Assembly (NCBI GenBank): GCA_947063875.1
Contig: CAMSTY010000002.1
Span: 1-64,000 of the forward strand
DNA from: an uncultured bacterium
Lineage (GTDB): Bacteria; Bacillota; Clostridia; Lachnospirales; Lachnospiraceae
Length of the DNA stretch: 64,000 nt
Direction of reading: 5' to 3'
Under the pieces are notes generated by a model. The model ran no database searches and was not told where the DNA came from. It was given only the letters and a program-made list of their open reading frames with translations. Below are positions 35,277 to 43,907 of the stretch, piece after piece (position 1 is the stretch's first letter; each line of letters begins with the position of its first letter). The translations under genes were made by a program, and so were the position numbers.

Positions 35277-36548
35277 ATGAATATCAGAGAATCAGAGCAG
35301 TTGTTTGAGAAATCCGTAAAGCGGATTCCTGGCGGAGTGAACAGTCCGGTGCGGGCGTTTGGGTCCGTGGGGAGAACGCCGCTGTTTATCGACCACGCAA
35401 AAGGAAGCCGCATTACGGATGTGGACGGCAATACTTTTGTGGATTACGTCTGTTCCTGGGGGCCGGGCATTCTGGGACATGCGCATCCTGCTGTGGTGGA
35501 AGCCGTGCAGAGAGCCTGTGCGGACGGATTGACCTATGGGGCGCCGACAAAAAAGGAATGGCAGCTGGCGGAAATGGTCTGTGAAGCGATGCCTTCCGTG
35601 GAAAAGGTGCGTATGGTCAGCTCCGGGACGGAGGCCGTGATGAGCGCTATCCGGGTGGCAAGAGGCTATACCGGACGGGATTTGATTATCAAGTTTAAGG
35701 GGAATTATCATGGGCATTCGGACGGATTGCTGGTCAAGGCAGGGTCTGCGGCCCTGACGACGGCGGTGCCGGACAGCAGCGGGGTTCCCGCATCTTATAC
35801 GCAGAATACCCTGGTAGCGTTGTACAACGATCCGGATTCTGTGCGAGAGCTGATGGAGAAATACCGCGAACAGGTGGCGGCAATTATTGTTGAGCCGGTG
35901 GCGGCCAATATGGGGGTGGTTTTGCCGGAGAAGGGATTTCTGCAGTTTTTGCGGGAAATCACGCAGCAGTATGGAACTTTGCTGATCTTTGACGAGGTAA
36001 TCACAGGATTCCGCTTGGGTTTCGGCGGGGCGCAGGAGTATTTTGGCATAAGGCCGGATATGACGACTCTTGGGAAAATCATTGGCGGAGGGATGCCGAT
36101 GGCGGCATACGGGGGCCGGGCAGAGATCATGGATATGGTGTCGCCGGTGGGGCCGGTCTATCAGGCAGGAACCTTGTCTGGCAATCCCATAGCGACAACG
36201 GCAGGAATCGCGACTTTGGAGATTCTAAAGCAGCATCCGGAGTATTATGACGAGATTGAGAGGAAGGCGAAACGGCTGGCTGAGGCGTTTGCACAACGGG
36301 CGAAAACGGCAGGGGAGGCAATCTGGGTGAATCAGGTGGGGTCCCTGCTCTGTGCATTTTTTACGGCTGGCCCGGTGCGGGATTATGACAGTGCGACTGC
36401 TTCCGATACGGCTGCTTATGCAAAATATTTCGGGCAGATGCTGGAGCGGGGGGTGTATGTAGCCCCATCTCAGTTTGAAGCTATGTTTGTGTCGGCGGCG
36501 CATACGGACGAGGAGATTGAAAAAACCTGCAGAGCCGTCTTGGAATGA
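35277..36548 (+). CDS. hemL: Glutamate-1-semialdehyde 2,1-aminomutase
   Basis: PLP enzyme making 5-aminolevulinate from glutamate-1-semialdehyde in the C5 pathway. 423 residues. Motifs: PGGVNSPVRAFGSVG, GPGILGHAHPAVVEAV, MVSSGTEAVMSAIRVARG, LIFDEVITGFRLG, and the PLP lysine in TTLGKIIGGGMPMAAYGG. It starts 60 bases after the HemC fusion and ends 10 bases before the HemA fusion, in an operon. It acts directly after the HemA domain encoded next. Confidence 0.95.
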   Translation: MNIRESEQLFEKSVKRIPGGVNSPVRAFGSVGRTPLFIDHAKGSRITDVDGNTFVDYVCSWGPGILGHAHPAVVEAVQRACADGLTYGAPTKKEWQLAEMVCEAMPSVEKVRMVSSGTEAVMSAIRVARGYTGRDLIIKFKGNYHGHSDGLLVKAGSAALTTAVPDSSGVPASYTQNTLVALYNDPDSVRELMEKYREQVAAIIVEPVAANMGVVLPEKGFLQFLREITQQYGTLLIFDEVITGFRLGFGGAQEYFGIRPDMTTLGKIIGGGMPMAAYGGRAEIMDMVSPVGPVYQAGTLSGNPIATTAGIATLEILKQHPEYYDEIERKAKRLAEAFAQRAKTAGEAIWVNQVGSLLCAFFTAGPVRDYDSATASDTAAYAKYFGQMLERGVYVAPSQFEAMFVSAAHTDEEIEKTCRAVLE

Positions 36549-36558
36549 GGAGCCATAT

Positions 36559-38271
36559 ATGGGAATTTATTTATTAAGTCTGAGCCACAAGACGACACCG
36601 CTGGAGGTGCGCTCTCTGTTTGCATATTCTGAAGAAGGAAAGGTGCAGGTTCTGGAAGGGCTTCTGGCATCGGAATGGATTGACGAGGCGGTGGCGCTTT
36701 CCACCTGCAACCGCATGGAGATTTACTGTCATAGCACGGACCAGGAAAACGACCCGGTGCGGCAGGTTCTGGAGGTGATGGAGCAGACCGCCGTGAGAGT
36801 GGCAGGAGCCGGGGAGATCGCAGATATCAGCCGTTATATCCGCCGCTACCATGGGAGGCAGGCCGTGCATCATCTGTTTCGGGTGGCAGCAGGACTGGAC
36901 TCTATGGTGATTGGAGAGGATCAGATCCTGGGGCAGGTCAGGCAGGCTCATGAGTTCTCCCATGAGCGGGGATACTGCCGGACTTACTTAAACACCTTGT
37001 TCCGGGATGCCGTGACCGGGGCGAAGCGGGTGAAAACGGATACGGATTTGTCAAAAACGCCTGTCTCAACGGCCGTTCTTGCCATCAGGGCTGCGGAGGA
37101 ACGGCTGGGAAGCCTGCGGGGGCGAAAGATGATGATTCTGGGCGCAACGGGGCGGATCGGAAACATTGTGCTGAAGAATGTACAAAAGATTCCGGACCTG
37201 GAGATTTATGTGACCATGCGCAGCCGTGCTTCTTTAGAAAAGCTGGGGCATGGATTGGCCTATCAGGCAGTGCCGTACGAGGGGCGTTTTCAATGGCTGG
37301 ATGAAATGGATGTGGTGGTGAGCGCTACCGCCAGTCCTCATTATACGCTGACATCATACGATTTGGAACAGAATCTCAGGACGCCAAAAGAACGGGTTTT
37401 TCTGGACCTGGCAGTACCGCCGGATATTGAAAAACTGGAAACCCCGGGATTCTGGTATTACAATATTGAAGACATGGCAGATCTGGCCCGGCGAAACAAT
37501 GAGAGAAAGCTGGCGGAGATACCTCTGGCAGATCAGATTATGGAAGAATATGAGGAACAGTTCTGCAAATGGCTGATGTACCGGGATAGGAAAAATAGCA
37601 TGGAGGAATGGAAGGCCGCAGTCCTCCGGGATATCGGTGAAAAAGGCGCCGAAGCGGCGCTTAGCCGTGTCTTGTACCAGATGCGGGAGGCAGGGACCGT
37701 GGAGGAGGTGGAGAACTTCCTGGCCATGGTGGATAAGGTGAACATCGAGACAAAAAAGGAAGAAAGTGCGAGGCCATCCTCCGTTAAAAAGGCTTCCAAG
37801 ACTGCTCCCAATGCGTATTTCCCGTTGTTTTTTGATCTGGGGCATAAGAAAGCACTGGTGGCAGGAGCCGGAAAAATCGCTTCCCGCCGGGCAAAGATTT
37901 TGGCTGAATTTGGGGCGGAGGTACTGGTGGTAGCGCCTTCCGGGTCGAAGGAGATGGAGCAGCTGGCAGCAGAAAATCTGGTCTGCTGGGAGCAGAGATG
38001 TGTTGTGCCGGAGGATGTGGACGGCTGTGAACTGGTGATTGCTGCTACCGATGATTCCCAGGTAAACAGCGAGATAGCAAAATACTGTAAAGAGCGGCAG
38101 ATTTTGGTCAACCACGCGGGGGACCAAAGCCAGTGCGATTTCTATTTTCCGGGAATTGCCCGGGAGGGGGGCCTAGTGGTAGGAGTGACAGCTTCCGGAA
38201 AAAACCATAAACAGGCCAGCGAAATTACCGGACGCCTGCAGTCATGGCTGAAATCATCAGCAAAGAAATAA
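36559..38271 (+). CDS. Glutamyl-tRNA reductase fused to precorrin-2 dehydrogenase (HemA-SirC)
   Basis: 570-residue bifunctional protein. Residues 1-400 are glutamyl-tRNA reductase: nucleophilic Cys50 in ALSTCNRMEIY, GLDSMVIGEDQILGQVRQA, NADPH site MILGATGRIGNIV, and the C-terminal dimerisation helices. Residues 420-570 are a SirC/Met8/CysG-N type NAD-dependent dehydrogenase: KKALVAGAGKIASRRAKIL, VIAATDDSQVNSEIAKYC, FYFPGIAREGGLVVGVTASG. It thus joins the first committed step of the pathway with oxidation of precorrin-2 to sirohydrochlorin. ATG 36559 after GAGGAG is used; an upstream in-frame ATG lies inside hemL. No separate CbiK/SirB ferrochelatase is visible in the window. Confidence 0.95.
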   Translation: MGIYLLSLSHKTTPLEVRSLFAYSEEGKVQVLEGLLASEWIDEAVALSTCNRMEIYCHSTDQENDPVRQVLEVMEQTAVRVAGAGEIADISRYIRRYHGRQAVHHLFRVAAGLDSMVIGEDQILGQVRQAHEFSHERGYCRTYLNTLFRDAVTGAKRVKTDTDLSKTPVSTAVLAIRAAEERLGSLRGRKMMILGATGRIGNIVLKNVQKIPDLEIYVTMRSRASLEKLGHGLAYQAVPYEGRFQWLDEMDVVVSATASPHYTLTSYDLEQNLRTPKERVFLDLAVPPDIEKLETPGFWYYNIEDMADLARRNNERKLAEIPLADQIMEEYEEQFCKWLMYRDRKNSMEEWKAAVLRDIGEKGAEAALSRVLYQMREAGTVEEVENFLAMVDKVNIETKKEESARPSSVKKASKTAPNAYFPLFFDLGHKKALVAGAGKIASRRAKILAEFGAEVLVVAPSGSKEMEQLAAENLVCWEQRCVVPEDVDGCELVIAATDDSQVNSEIAKYCKERQILVNHAGDQSQCDFYFPGIAREGGLVVGVTASGKNHKQASEITGRLQSWLKSSAKK

Positions 38272-38328
38272 GGACGGCCAAACCGCACGGAAATCGGTCA
38301 GGAAGCAATAAAAGGAGGCAGGAAGATT

Positions 38329-39309
38329 ATGATACAAAGGCCAAGAAGGCTGCGTGGAAACGCGATTTTGAGAAAGATGGTAAGGGAGACCCGGGTGGAC
38401 AAGTCCTCTCTGATTTATCCCATATTTGTGCAGGAAGGAGATAATATCCGGGAAGAGATCCCAACCATGCCGGGGCAATACCGCTATTCGGTCGACAGAA
38501 TGTCCGAAAAGCTGGATTCACTGAAGAAGGCAGGGGTGGACAGCGTGATCTTTTTCGGAATCCCGGATACCAAAGATGAGGTGGGGAGCGGCGCTTATGC
38601 GGAGGACGGGATCGTACAGAAGGCATTGAGAGAGGCCAGAAGGCAGTACGGCGAGGAATTGTACCTGATCACGGATGTGTGTATGTGCGAATATACTTCT
38701 CATGGACACTGCGGTGTACTGTGCGGCCATGAAGTAGACAATGACCAGACCCTGAAATTGCTGGCCAAAACGGCTCTGTCCCATGCGCAGGCCGGGGCGG
38801 ATATGGTGGCGCCGTCAGACATGATGGATGGCCGGGTGCTGGCAATCCGCAATGAACTTGACCAAAACGGATTTACCAATATACCAATCATGTCCTATGC
38901 GGTAAAATATGCTTCCGGTTTTTACGGCCCATTCCGCGATGCAGCAGGTTCCGCGCCGACATTTGGAGACCGAAAATCGTATCAAATGGATTTCCACAAC
39001 CGAAAAGAAGGGATTAAGGAAGCTTTGACGGATATTGAGGAAGGTGCAGACCTTCTGATGGTGAAGCCGGCGCTTGCCTATCAGGATATAATCCGTGAGG
39101 TGGCGGACCTGGTGGAAGTTCCCGTGGCCGCATACAGCGTCAGCGGAGAATATGCCATGGTAAAGGCAGGCACACAGCTAGGCTATGTGGAAGAAGAGCG
39201 AATGATCGCAGAACTCGCAATCGGAGCCTATCGCGCCGGGGCATCCATTTACCTCACCTACTTTGCGGAAGAGGTGGCCCGGTTGATGGAGGAAGGGGTA
39301 ATTGGCTAG
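38329..39309 (+). CDS. hemB: Delta-aminolevulinic acid dehydratase (porphobilinogen synthase)
   Basis: Condenses two 5-aminolevulinate molecules to porphobilinogen. 326 residues. Zinc-site Cys residues in DVCMCEYTSHGHCG; Schiff-base lysines in YAVKYASGFYGPFRDAAGSAP and LLMVKPALAYQDIIREV. AAGGAGG precedes the ATG, 57 bases after the HemA-SirC gene. Last gene of the tetrapyrrole cluster; no clear terminator follows. Confidence 0.95.
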   Translation: MIQRPRRLRGNAILRKMVRETRVDKSSLIYPIFVQEGDNIREEIPTMPGQYRYSVDRMSEKLDSLKKAGVDSVIFFGIPDTKDEVGSGAYAEDGIVQKALREARRQYGEELYLITDVCMCEYTSHGHCGVLCGHEVDNDQTLKLLAKTALSHAQAGADMVAPSDMMDGRVLAIRNELDQNGFTNIPIMSYAVKYASGFYGPFRDAAGSAPTFGDRKSYQMDFHNRKEGIKEALTDIEEGADLLMVKPALAYQDIIREVADLVEVPVAAYSVSGEYAMVKAGTQLGYVEEERMIAELAIGAYRAGASIYLTYFAEEVARLMEEGVIG

Positions 39310-39413
39310 AGGCGAGTAACAGGCTGAGGATTGCTTTGTTAATTGAATAATTAAAAAATCTCCCAGAGATGATATCTTGTAATCAGTAAAAGCCATATGA
39401 AAATCATATTGCA

Positions 39414-39860
39414 ATGGGAAATAAATGCTGTATCAGATTAATAATAGATTATAATTTCACTAGTAAACAGGAGGCCATCAAAAAAAGTATGGGAGTAGGA
39501 ATCGTCAGTACAAACAGAGGAGACTTCACCTTTCAATCAGCAAATGAAGTAATAGAATTTATACAGAAAACATCACAAGAAAACAACGATATATGGATTA
39601 GCGGAGAGCAACCCTATCCCTGCATAGCTGTCTGCATCAACAAGGAATACGCAGCCATAAACTATTTTCAAAATGACACAGGCGATATCTGGCTGTCCTA
39701 CAATGATAAAAACCAAAAAGAAGTTACTTTTATTGCCGACGGAAGCGAATGGACCCCCGACCCCGAGGCAGTTATCACCTTAAACGACGCACTATCCTGC
39801 ATCAGAGAATTTTTAAACACATATGAAAAGCCAACCTGCATCCAATGGCAGGAATTATAA
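39414..39860 (+). CDS. Imm1-like immunity protein (orphan)
   Basis: Up to 148 residues. The pattern of a central YPCIAVCINKEYAAINYFQ strand pair, DTGDIWLSYND, a Gly-Ser-Glu-Trp turn and a final helix ALSCIREFLNTYEKP fits the Imm1 family of immunity proteins to secreted or contact-dependent toxins; this is by pattern only. The start is uncertain: ATG 39414 lacks a ribosome site, while ATG 39489 (MGVGIVSTNRGDF) has AGGAGG 16 bases upstream and would give 123 residues. No toxin gene is adjacent. Codon use is more AT-rich than that of neighbours, and repeats follow directly, so it may be a stray acquired gene. Confidence 0.6.
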   Translation: MGNKCCIRLIIDYNFTSKQEAIKKSMGVGIVSTNRGDFTFQSANEVIEFIQKTSQENNDIWISGEQPYPCIAVCINKEYAAINYFQNDTGDIWLSYNDKNQKEVTFIADGSEWTPDPEAVITLNDALSCIREFLNTYEKPTCIQWQEL

Positions 39861-39950
39861 CCCCCAACTTCCCAGTCCCTCTACCCAATCAACTCAAAAA
39901 GCAAAAATAAAACAAGAATAAAGCAAGGACACTTCTCCCCAAAGAAAGAA

Positions 39951-40008
39951 AAACCCAAGAAAACCCAAGAAAACCCAAGAAAACCCAAGAAAACCCAAGA
40001 AAACCCAG
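39951..40008. repeat. Tandem 10-bp repeat
   Basis: AAACCCAAGA repeated five times exactly plus a partial sixth copy, just before the nested hairpin at 40026. Such a short exact array is prone to slippage. The 39861-40279 gap holds this array, the nested hairpin and the 17-bp array; no gene is seen in it. Confidence 0.95.
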
Positions 40009-40025
40009 CATGTCAGAAACAAACA

Positions 40026-40224
40026 GTTCCCAAAAAAGGTTCCCTGGGTTTGCATTTGCAGGAGGTGTAGAAACTCTTAGCTTGCGGGAATCTGCGTTAG
40101 GAAGAAAAATCCAACTGTTTGAGCGAAGCGAGTTTTGGATTTTTCCTCCTGCACTTAGCAGATTTCCGCAAGGTTAGAGTTTCTGCCTCCGAAACCGCAA
40201 ACCCAGGGAACCTTTTTTGGGAAC
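40026..40224. repeat. Nested-hairpin element of a second type (D)
   Basis: Outer arms 40026-40053 and 40197-40224 (28 nt, GTTCCCAAAAAAGGTTCCCT...) are perfectly complementary. Middle arms 40061-40095 and 40158-40190 are mostly complementary with a few mismatches and a 2-base bulge. Inner arms AGGAAGAAAAATCCAA (40099-40114) and TTGGATTTTTCCTCCT (40135-40150) pair with one mismatch. The apex is CTGTTTGAGCGAAGCGAG. No sequence similarity to elements A-C is evident, but the three-tier plan is similar. Confidence 0.85.
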
Positions 40225-40273
40225 GTACCTTTCGAGATCACGTACCTCTCGAGACCACGTACCTCTCGGGAAC
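40223..40273. repeat. Tandem 17-bp repeat
   Basis: Three adjacent units ACGTACCTTTCGAGATC, ACGTACCTCTCGAGACC and ACGTACCTCTCGGGAAC. They lie between the nested hairpin and the 3' end of the DUF1266-like lipoprotein gene. Confidence 0.85.
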
Positions 40274-40279
40274 ACCACC

Positions 40280-41569
40280 CTACCAGGTTTTCTCCAACTC
40301 CATCTTAAAATCAACCTGGAAAGGATTATCCTCCCGTGTCTTAATCTCTTCATATATAGCCCGGCGTTCTTCACTGTCTCCGCCAGCCCAATATTCATAA
40401 CCGCGCAAATAACTATCAATCAGCTCATCCCAAGACTCAAACAGCGGCTGGATGGTCTGTGCGACCTCCAGAGATTTGTCCAACGCTTCCTGCTCGGAGT
40501 AGTGGCCTGCGATGTAGTAATATCCAAGCAGATTCATCGCACGGCAGTAATCCCAGCCAGAGATGGCATCCGGACCAAACTCGGTGTACATGGCGTAGGC
40601 ATTGGCATAGGACTGGGCCTCATCCTCATCAAAGCCATAGTCATTGGAGAGCATGGCAATCAGATCTTCCGAAGAGGTACTAGCAGAAACGCCGTTTTCT
40701 TCCAGAGTCTTCATCTCTTCCGCAAAATTGGTCCGATGGCCTTCGGCTAAGATCCATTCCAAGGTCTCGTCGGCACTGGCGCGGTCGGTTACATCCCACC
40801 ATTCCGGGAGCATCTGCTGGACAACGGCCTGGGAATCGTCATTGGCCGGCAGGCCTCCGAATAGATTGTAGTCCCAGCTGTTTAAGTCGGTAAGAATCGC
40901 GTAGGAAGCATTGAACCAGCGGATGGTATCAGTCATCTCAGCAGAAAAGTTATTTTCTGCCTCAGGCGCTTCCTCATGGAATTTGGAACAGGAAGCCTTG
41001 AAGGAGGCGATGTCATCATCCGTCATCTTGTCTGCGATATAAGACATTGCATAGTAGGCATAGTCGGTTTCTCCATAGATCGTATAGGCATCTGCGGATT
41101 CGCCGCCGGCGTTCATCTTGCAGCGGACAGCGGTAATCCCGCTCATATCCGGAATGGCCGGGGCATCGGCATCGGTTTTGTCGGAGATCGCGTAGCTGGA
41201 TTCAAACATTTCAATGACAGAATCCAGGGAATCGGCCATTTTGTTGGCGCCTGTTTTTGGGAACTGCGTGATAACAACGGCTTTATCACCCCTTTTGCTT
41301 CCGGCTCCCAGCCAGGAATCCATCTGCAGATCTTCTTCCTCCCAATCCTGATCCAGATAAATAGAGACGGATTTGTCCGGAGATGAGAATTCTTTCATTT
41401 TAGAGAGGTAATCCTCCTCCGGGGATTTGTCGTCATTGGAACTGCCGGAATTATTGGAACTGCCGGCGTCGGATTTGCCAGAACCGCCACAACCCTGTAA
41501 AAGCAGCATGGAACAGATGGCAAGCAGACAGAAGATTAGCGCCCGATGCCGGAACTTTTTGTTGAACAT
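40280..41569 (-). CDS. Lipoprotein with C-terminal DUF1266-like domain
   Basis: 429 residues. Signal peptide with lipobox LLLQGC, then a Ser/Asn/Asp-rich linker. Residues ~55-200 form a domain ending near the SYIADKMTDDDIASFKASC segment. The C-terminal ~220 residues (WWDVTDRASADETLEWILAE, GHRTNFAEEM, ISGWDYCRAMNLLGYYYIAG) resemble DUF1266, the domain of Escherichia coli YbeU and YbeR. ATG 41569 follows AGAGGAGAAAAAG; the longer frame to 41782 overlaps the next gene and has no ribosome site. In E. coli DUF1266 genes neighbour hscC; here an HscC-type gene lies 3.3 kb away. Confidence 0.75.
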   Translation of the reverse strand: MFNKKFRHRALIFCLLAICSMLLLQGCGGSGKSDAGSSNNSGSSNDDKSPEEDYLSKMKEFSSPDKSVSIYLDQDWEEEDLQMDSWLGAGSKRGDKAVVITQFPKTGANKMADSLDSVIEMFESSYAISDKTDADAPAIPDMSGITAVRCKMNAGGESADAYTIYGETDYAYYAMSYIADKMTDDDIASFKASCSKFHEEAPEAENNFSAEMTDTIRWFNASYAILTDLNSWDYNLFGGLPANDDSQAVVQQMLPEWWDVTDRASADETLEWILAEGHRTNFAEEMKTLEENGVSASTSSEDLIAMLSNDYGFDEDEAQSYANAYAMYTEFGPDAISGWDYCRAMNLLGYYYIAGHYSEQEALDKSLEVAQTIQPLFESWDELIDSYLRGYEYWAGGDSEERRAIYEEIKTREDNPFQVDFKMELEKTW

Positions 41570-41678
41570 AACTTTTTCTCCTCTTTTAAGTATTGTAGTA
41601 GTGAAATCAATTGACAGAAGAAAAGCCAGCATCCAGCGGAAAACGTGAAGCTGGGATGCTGGCCTTTCGTGATGAGTC

Positions 41679-42296
41679 TTAATGACTGGCGTAGTAGTCG
41701 TCAAACAGTTTGTTGACAGCAGTATGGGTATCGCCGCAGATGGAGGGAAGATCTCCGCCCCAGGCAGCGCCGGCCTGCTCAAAACCTTTTTCTACGGCAG
41801 CCTGCATCTTCTTCATAGTCTCAACGTCGTCACCGGCTACAGCGGCAGCGAAATCGAAGATACGCTGAGAAGTCTGCTTAACGCCCCAAAAACCATCCTC
41901 AGAAATTGCCTGCTCGGCTTCGGCTTTTGTCTTGGCATCCACAGTGTAGTTGCCGCTGGCCATGAATTTCCAGAAGTTGTCGCCCTGAAGGGAGGCAGCG
42001 GTAATGCCCTGCTTCTGGAACGTCTGGGTCATCATATTGGTGAAACGGGACATCTGGCTGTCCAGATCATCCTTTAAACTTTTAACCAGTGCAGCGCGGT
42101 CGGAATCACTCATTTTGGTGACGTCGGAACCCTGGCTGAATTCAACACGGTCTACATCCGGTGCAGTAGTCTGCGTGGTGGCTTCAGTGGCGTTCCCAGA
42201 AGCCTTTGCGGATGTGCTGTTGACGGAACTGGTCTGTGTGGACCGGCTATTCTGTGAATATTGCCGGACAACATAATCCTGGCTGTTAACCTGCAT
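41679..42296 (-). CDS. Hypothetical protein with Ser/Thr-rich N-terminus
   Basis: 205 residues, no signal peptide. The first ~55 residues are Gln/Ser/Thr-rich and likely disordered (MQVNSQDYVVRQYSQNSRST). The rest is helical with no motif I can name firmly (DDLDSQMSRFTNMMTQTFQ, AISEDGFWGVKQTSQRIFDF, SICGDTHTAVNKLFDDYYA). It vaguely resembles DUF5610-type proteins. AAAGGAGG upstream of the ATG supports expression. It lies 109 bases upstream of the DUF1266-like lipoprotein gene in the same direction and may share its transcript. Confidence 0.65.
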   Translation of the reverse strand: MQVNSQDYVVRQYSQNSRSTQTSSVNSTSAKASGNATEATTQTTAPDVDRVEFSQGSDVTKMSDSDRAALVKSLKDDLDSQMSRFTNMMTQTFQKQGITAASLQGDNFWKFMASGNYTVDAKTKAEAEQAISEDGFWGVKQTSQRIFDFAAAVAGDDVETMKKMQAAVEKGFEQAGAAWGGDLPSICGDTHTAVNKLFDDYYASH

Positions 42297-42444
42297 AGAA
42301 AAGTCCTCCTTTTTCCTTTTTGCTTATTTTATGGGTATACCATTTATAAACTATATCGGCATTTTAAGGAAAAACTAAAGAGCATCAAGAAAAAATTGTT
42401 TCGTCAGATGGCTGAATATCAGCAGAAATCGGGAAAAGCGTAAC

Positions 42445-42473
42445 TTGCAATCGGCAGAGGGACATGATAGAAT
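42445..42473 (+). promoter_or_regulatory. Promoter of ackA
   Basis: -35 TTGCAA (42445-42450), 17-bp spacer, -10 TAGAAT (42468-42473), about 48 bases before the ackA ATG. Confidence 0.65.
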
Positions 42474-42520
42474 GTGGTAAAACTGAATTTTCCGGATGGG
42501 GAGGAGGAAGACATCTTATT

Positions 42521-43747
42521 ATGAAGATATTGGTGATCAATAGCGGGAGTTCTTCTTTGAAATTCCAGGTCATTGACTCGGAGAGCGAGGAAGTTTTGGC
42601 AAAAGGCTTATGTGAGCGAATCGGCATTGACGGCAGCTTTACCTATCGGACCTCAAGGGGAGTTTCCATCCGGGAGAGCGTGAAGATGGAGAACCACACG
42701 CAGGCAGTCCATACTCTTTTGGATATGCTGGTGGACGCAGGGAAAGGCGTGGTTGGCAGCTTCCGGGAGATTGATGTGATCGGGCACCGCCTGGTGCATG
42801 GCGGAGAAAGGTTTACCGGTTCTGTGGTAATCACAGACGAGGTGATTGAGGCGATGACGGAGTGCAACGACCTGGCGCCGCTTCACAATCCGGCGAACCT
42901 GGTAGGGGTGGAGGCATGCCAAAGGCTGATGCCGGAGACTTTGATGGTAGGTGTGTTTGACACGGCATTTAATCAGACGATGGAGCCGAAGGCTTTTTTA
43001 TATGGCCTTCCCTACCGCTATTATGAAAAATACAAGATTCGTCGTTATGGCTTTCACGGAATCAGCCATAAATACGTATCGCAGCGGGCGGCGGAGTTTC
43101 TGGGACAGAACCCCAGGCAGGTGAAGACGATTGTCTGCCACTTGGGAAATGGCGCCAGCATCAGTGCGGTTAAATATGGTCAGGTTATTGACAATTCCAT
43201 GGGTTTCACCCCTCTGGAGGGCCTGGTGATGGGAACCCGGTGTGGGGATGTGGACCCGGGGGCGCTGGAGTTTCTGGCAAAGAAAGAGAATCTGGACTTC
43301 TCGCAGATCATGGCGATTCTGAACCAGGAGTCGGGAGTGCTGGGGATTTCCAAGAACTATTCCAGTGATTTCCGGGAACTGAAAGATGCGGAGATCAAAT
43401 ACAACGAGAAGGCCGCTCTGGCCCGGGAGATTTTTGCCTATAAGGTGGCGAAATATGTGGGGAGTTATGCGGCGGCGATGAATGGGGTCGATAACATTGT
43501 GTTTACGGCCGGGGTAGGAGAAAACGATTCGGACATCCGGCAGGAGATCTGTAATTACCTGGAATTTTTAGGAATCCATATTGACGAGGTGAGGAACCGG
43601 GATCAGGGGGAGGCGTTTCGGATCACAGACGGGGCCTCCCGGGTGAATGTCCTGGTGGTCCGCACCAATGAGGAACTGGAGATTGCGCGGGAGGCGGCAG
43701 CGGTAGCGCAAGAAATTACACAAGAAATTTCAAAGAAAAAATCTTGA
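42521..43747 (+). CDS. ackA: Acetate kinase
   Basis: Interconverts acetyl-phosphate plus ADP with acetate plus ATP, the last ATP-yielding step of acetate fermentation. 408 residues. Motifs: ILVINSGSSSLKFQ, GHRLVHGG, VFDTAFNQTM, YGFHGISHKYVSQRA, VCHLGNGASISAVKYG, GLVMGTRCGDVDPG. ATG 42521 after GGAGGAGGA is used; the frame extends back to 42464 but the family begins here. No phosphotransacetylase gene is adjacent, unlike the common pta-ackA pair. Confidence 0.96.
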   Translation: MKILVINSGSSSLKFQVIDSESEEVLAKGLCERIGIDGSFTYRTSRGVSIRESVKMENHTQAVHTLLDMLVDAGKGVVGSFREIDVIGHRLVHGGERFTGSVVITDEVIEAMTECNDLAPLHNPANLVGVEACQRLMPETLMVGVFDTAFNQTMEPKAFLYGLPYRYYEKYKIRRYGFHGISHKYVSQRAAEFLGQNPRQVKTIVCHLGNGASISAVKYGQVIDNSMGFTPLEGLVMGTRCGDVDPGALEFLAKKENLDFSQIMAILNQESGVLGISKNYSSDFRELKDAEIKYNEKAALAREIFAYKVAKYVGSYAAAMNGVDNIVFTAGVGENDSDIRQEICNYLEFLGIHIDEVRNRDQGEAFRITDGASRVNVLVVRTNEELEIAREAAAVAQEITQEISKKKS

Positions 43748-43772
43748 TTTTTTCTCTTATGCCTATTATAAT
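43744..43772 (+). promoter_or_regulatory. Promoter upstream of yitT-like gene
   Basis: -35 TTGATT (43744-43749, overlapping the ackA stop), 17-bp spacer, consensus -10 TATAAT (43767-43772). Confidence 0.7.
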
Positions 43773-43789
43773 GAAAATGTATTAGGCAA

Positions 43790-43841
43790 ACGCCTCGATC
43801 CACGTCTGTCAGGGAAAATTCTCTGTCAGGCGTATTTTTTT
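43790..43841 (+). terminator. Candidate leader terminator/attenuator before yitT-like gene
   Basis: CGCCT (43791-43795) pairs with AGGCG (43828-43832), enclosing CAGGGAA / TTCTCTG, and is followed by ATTTTTTT. Because it lies between the strong promoter at 43744-43772 and the gene at 43908, it could be an attenuator in the leader, or simply the ackA terminator. Confidence 0.45.
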
Positions 43842-43907
43842 GGTTCTGTTTCGGAGCGATCCGGATACGCGCAGAATGTGGAAAATTCAGGAGGACATTG
43901 AGAAAAG

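Noticed and set aside
39951..40008. Possible CRISPR array
   Set aside because: The units are 10 bp and directly adjacent with no spacers, and no cas genes are near; it is a simple tandem array.
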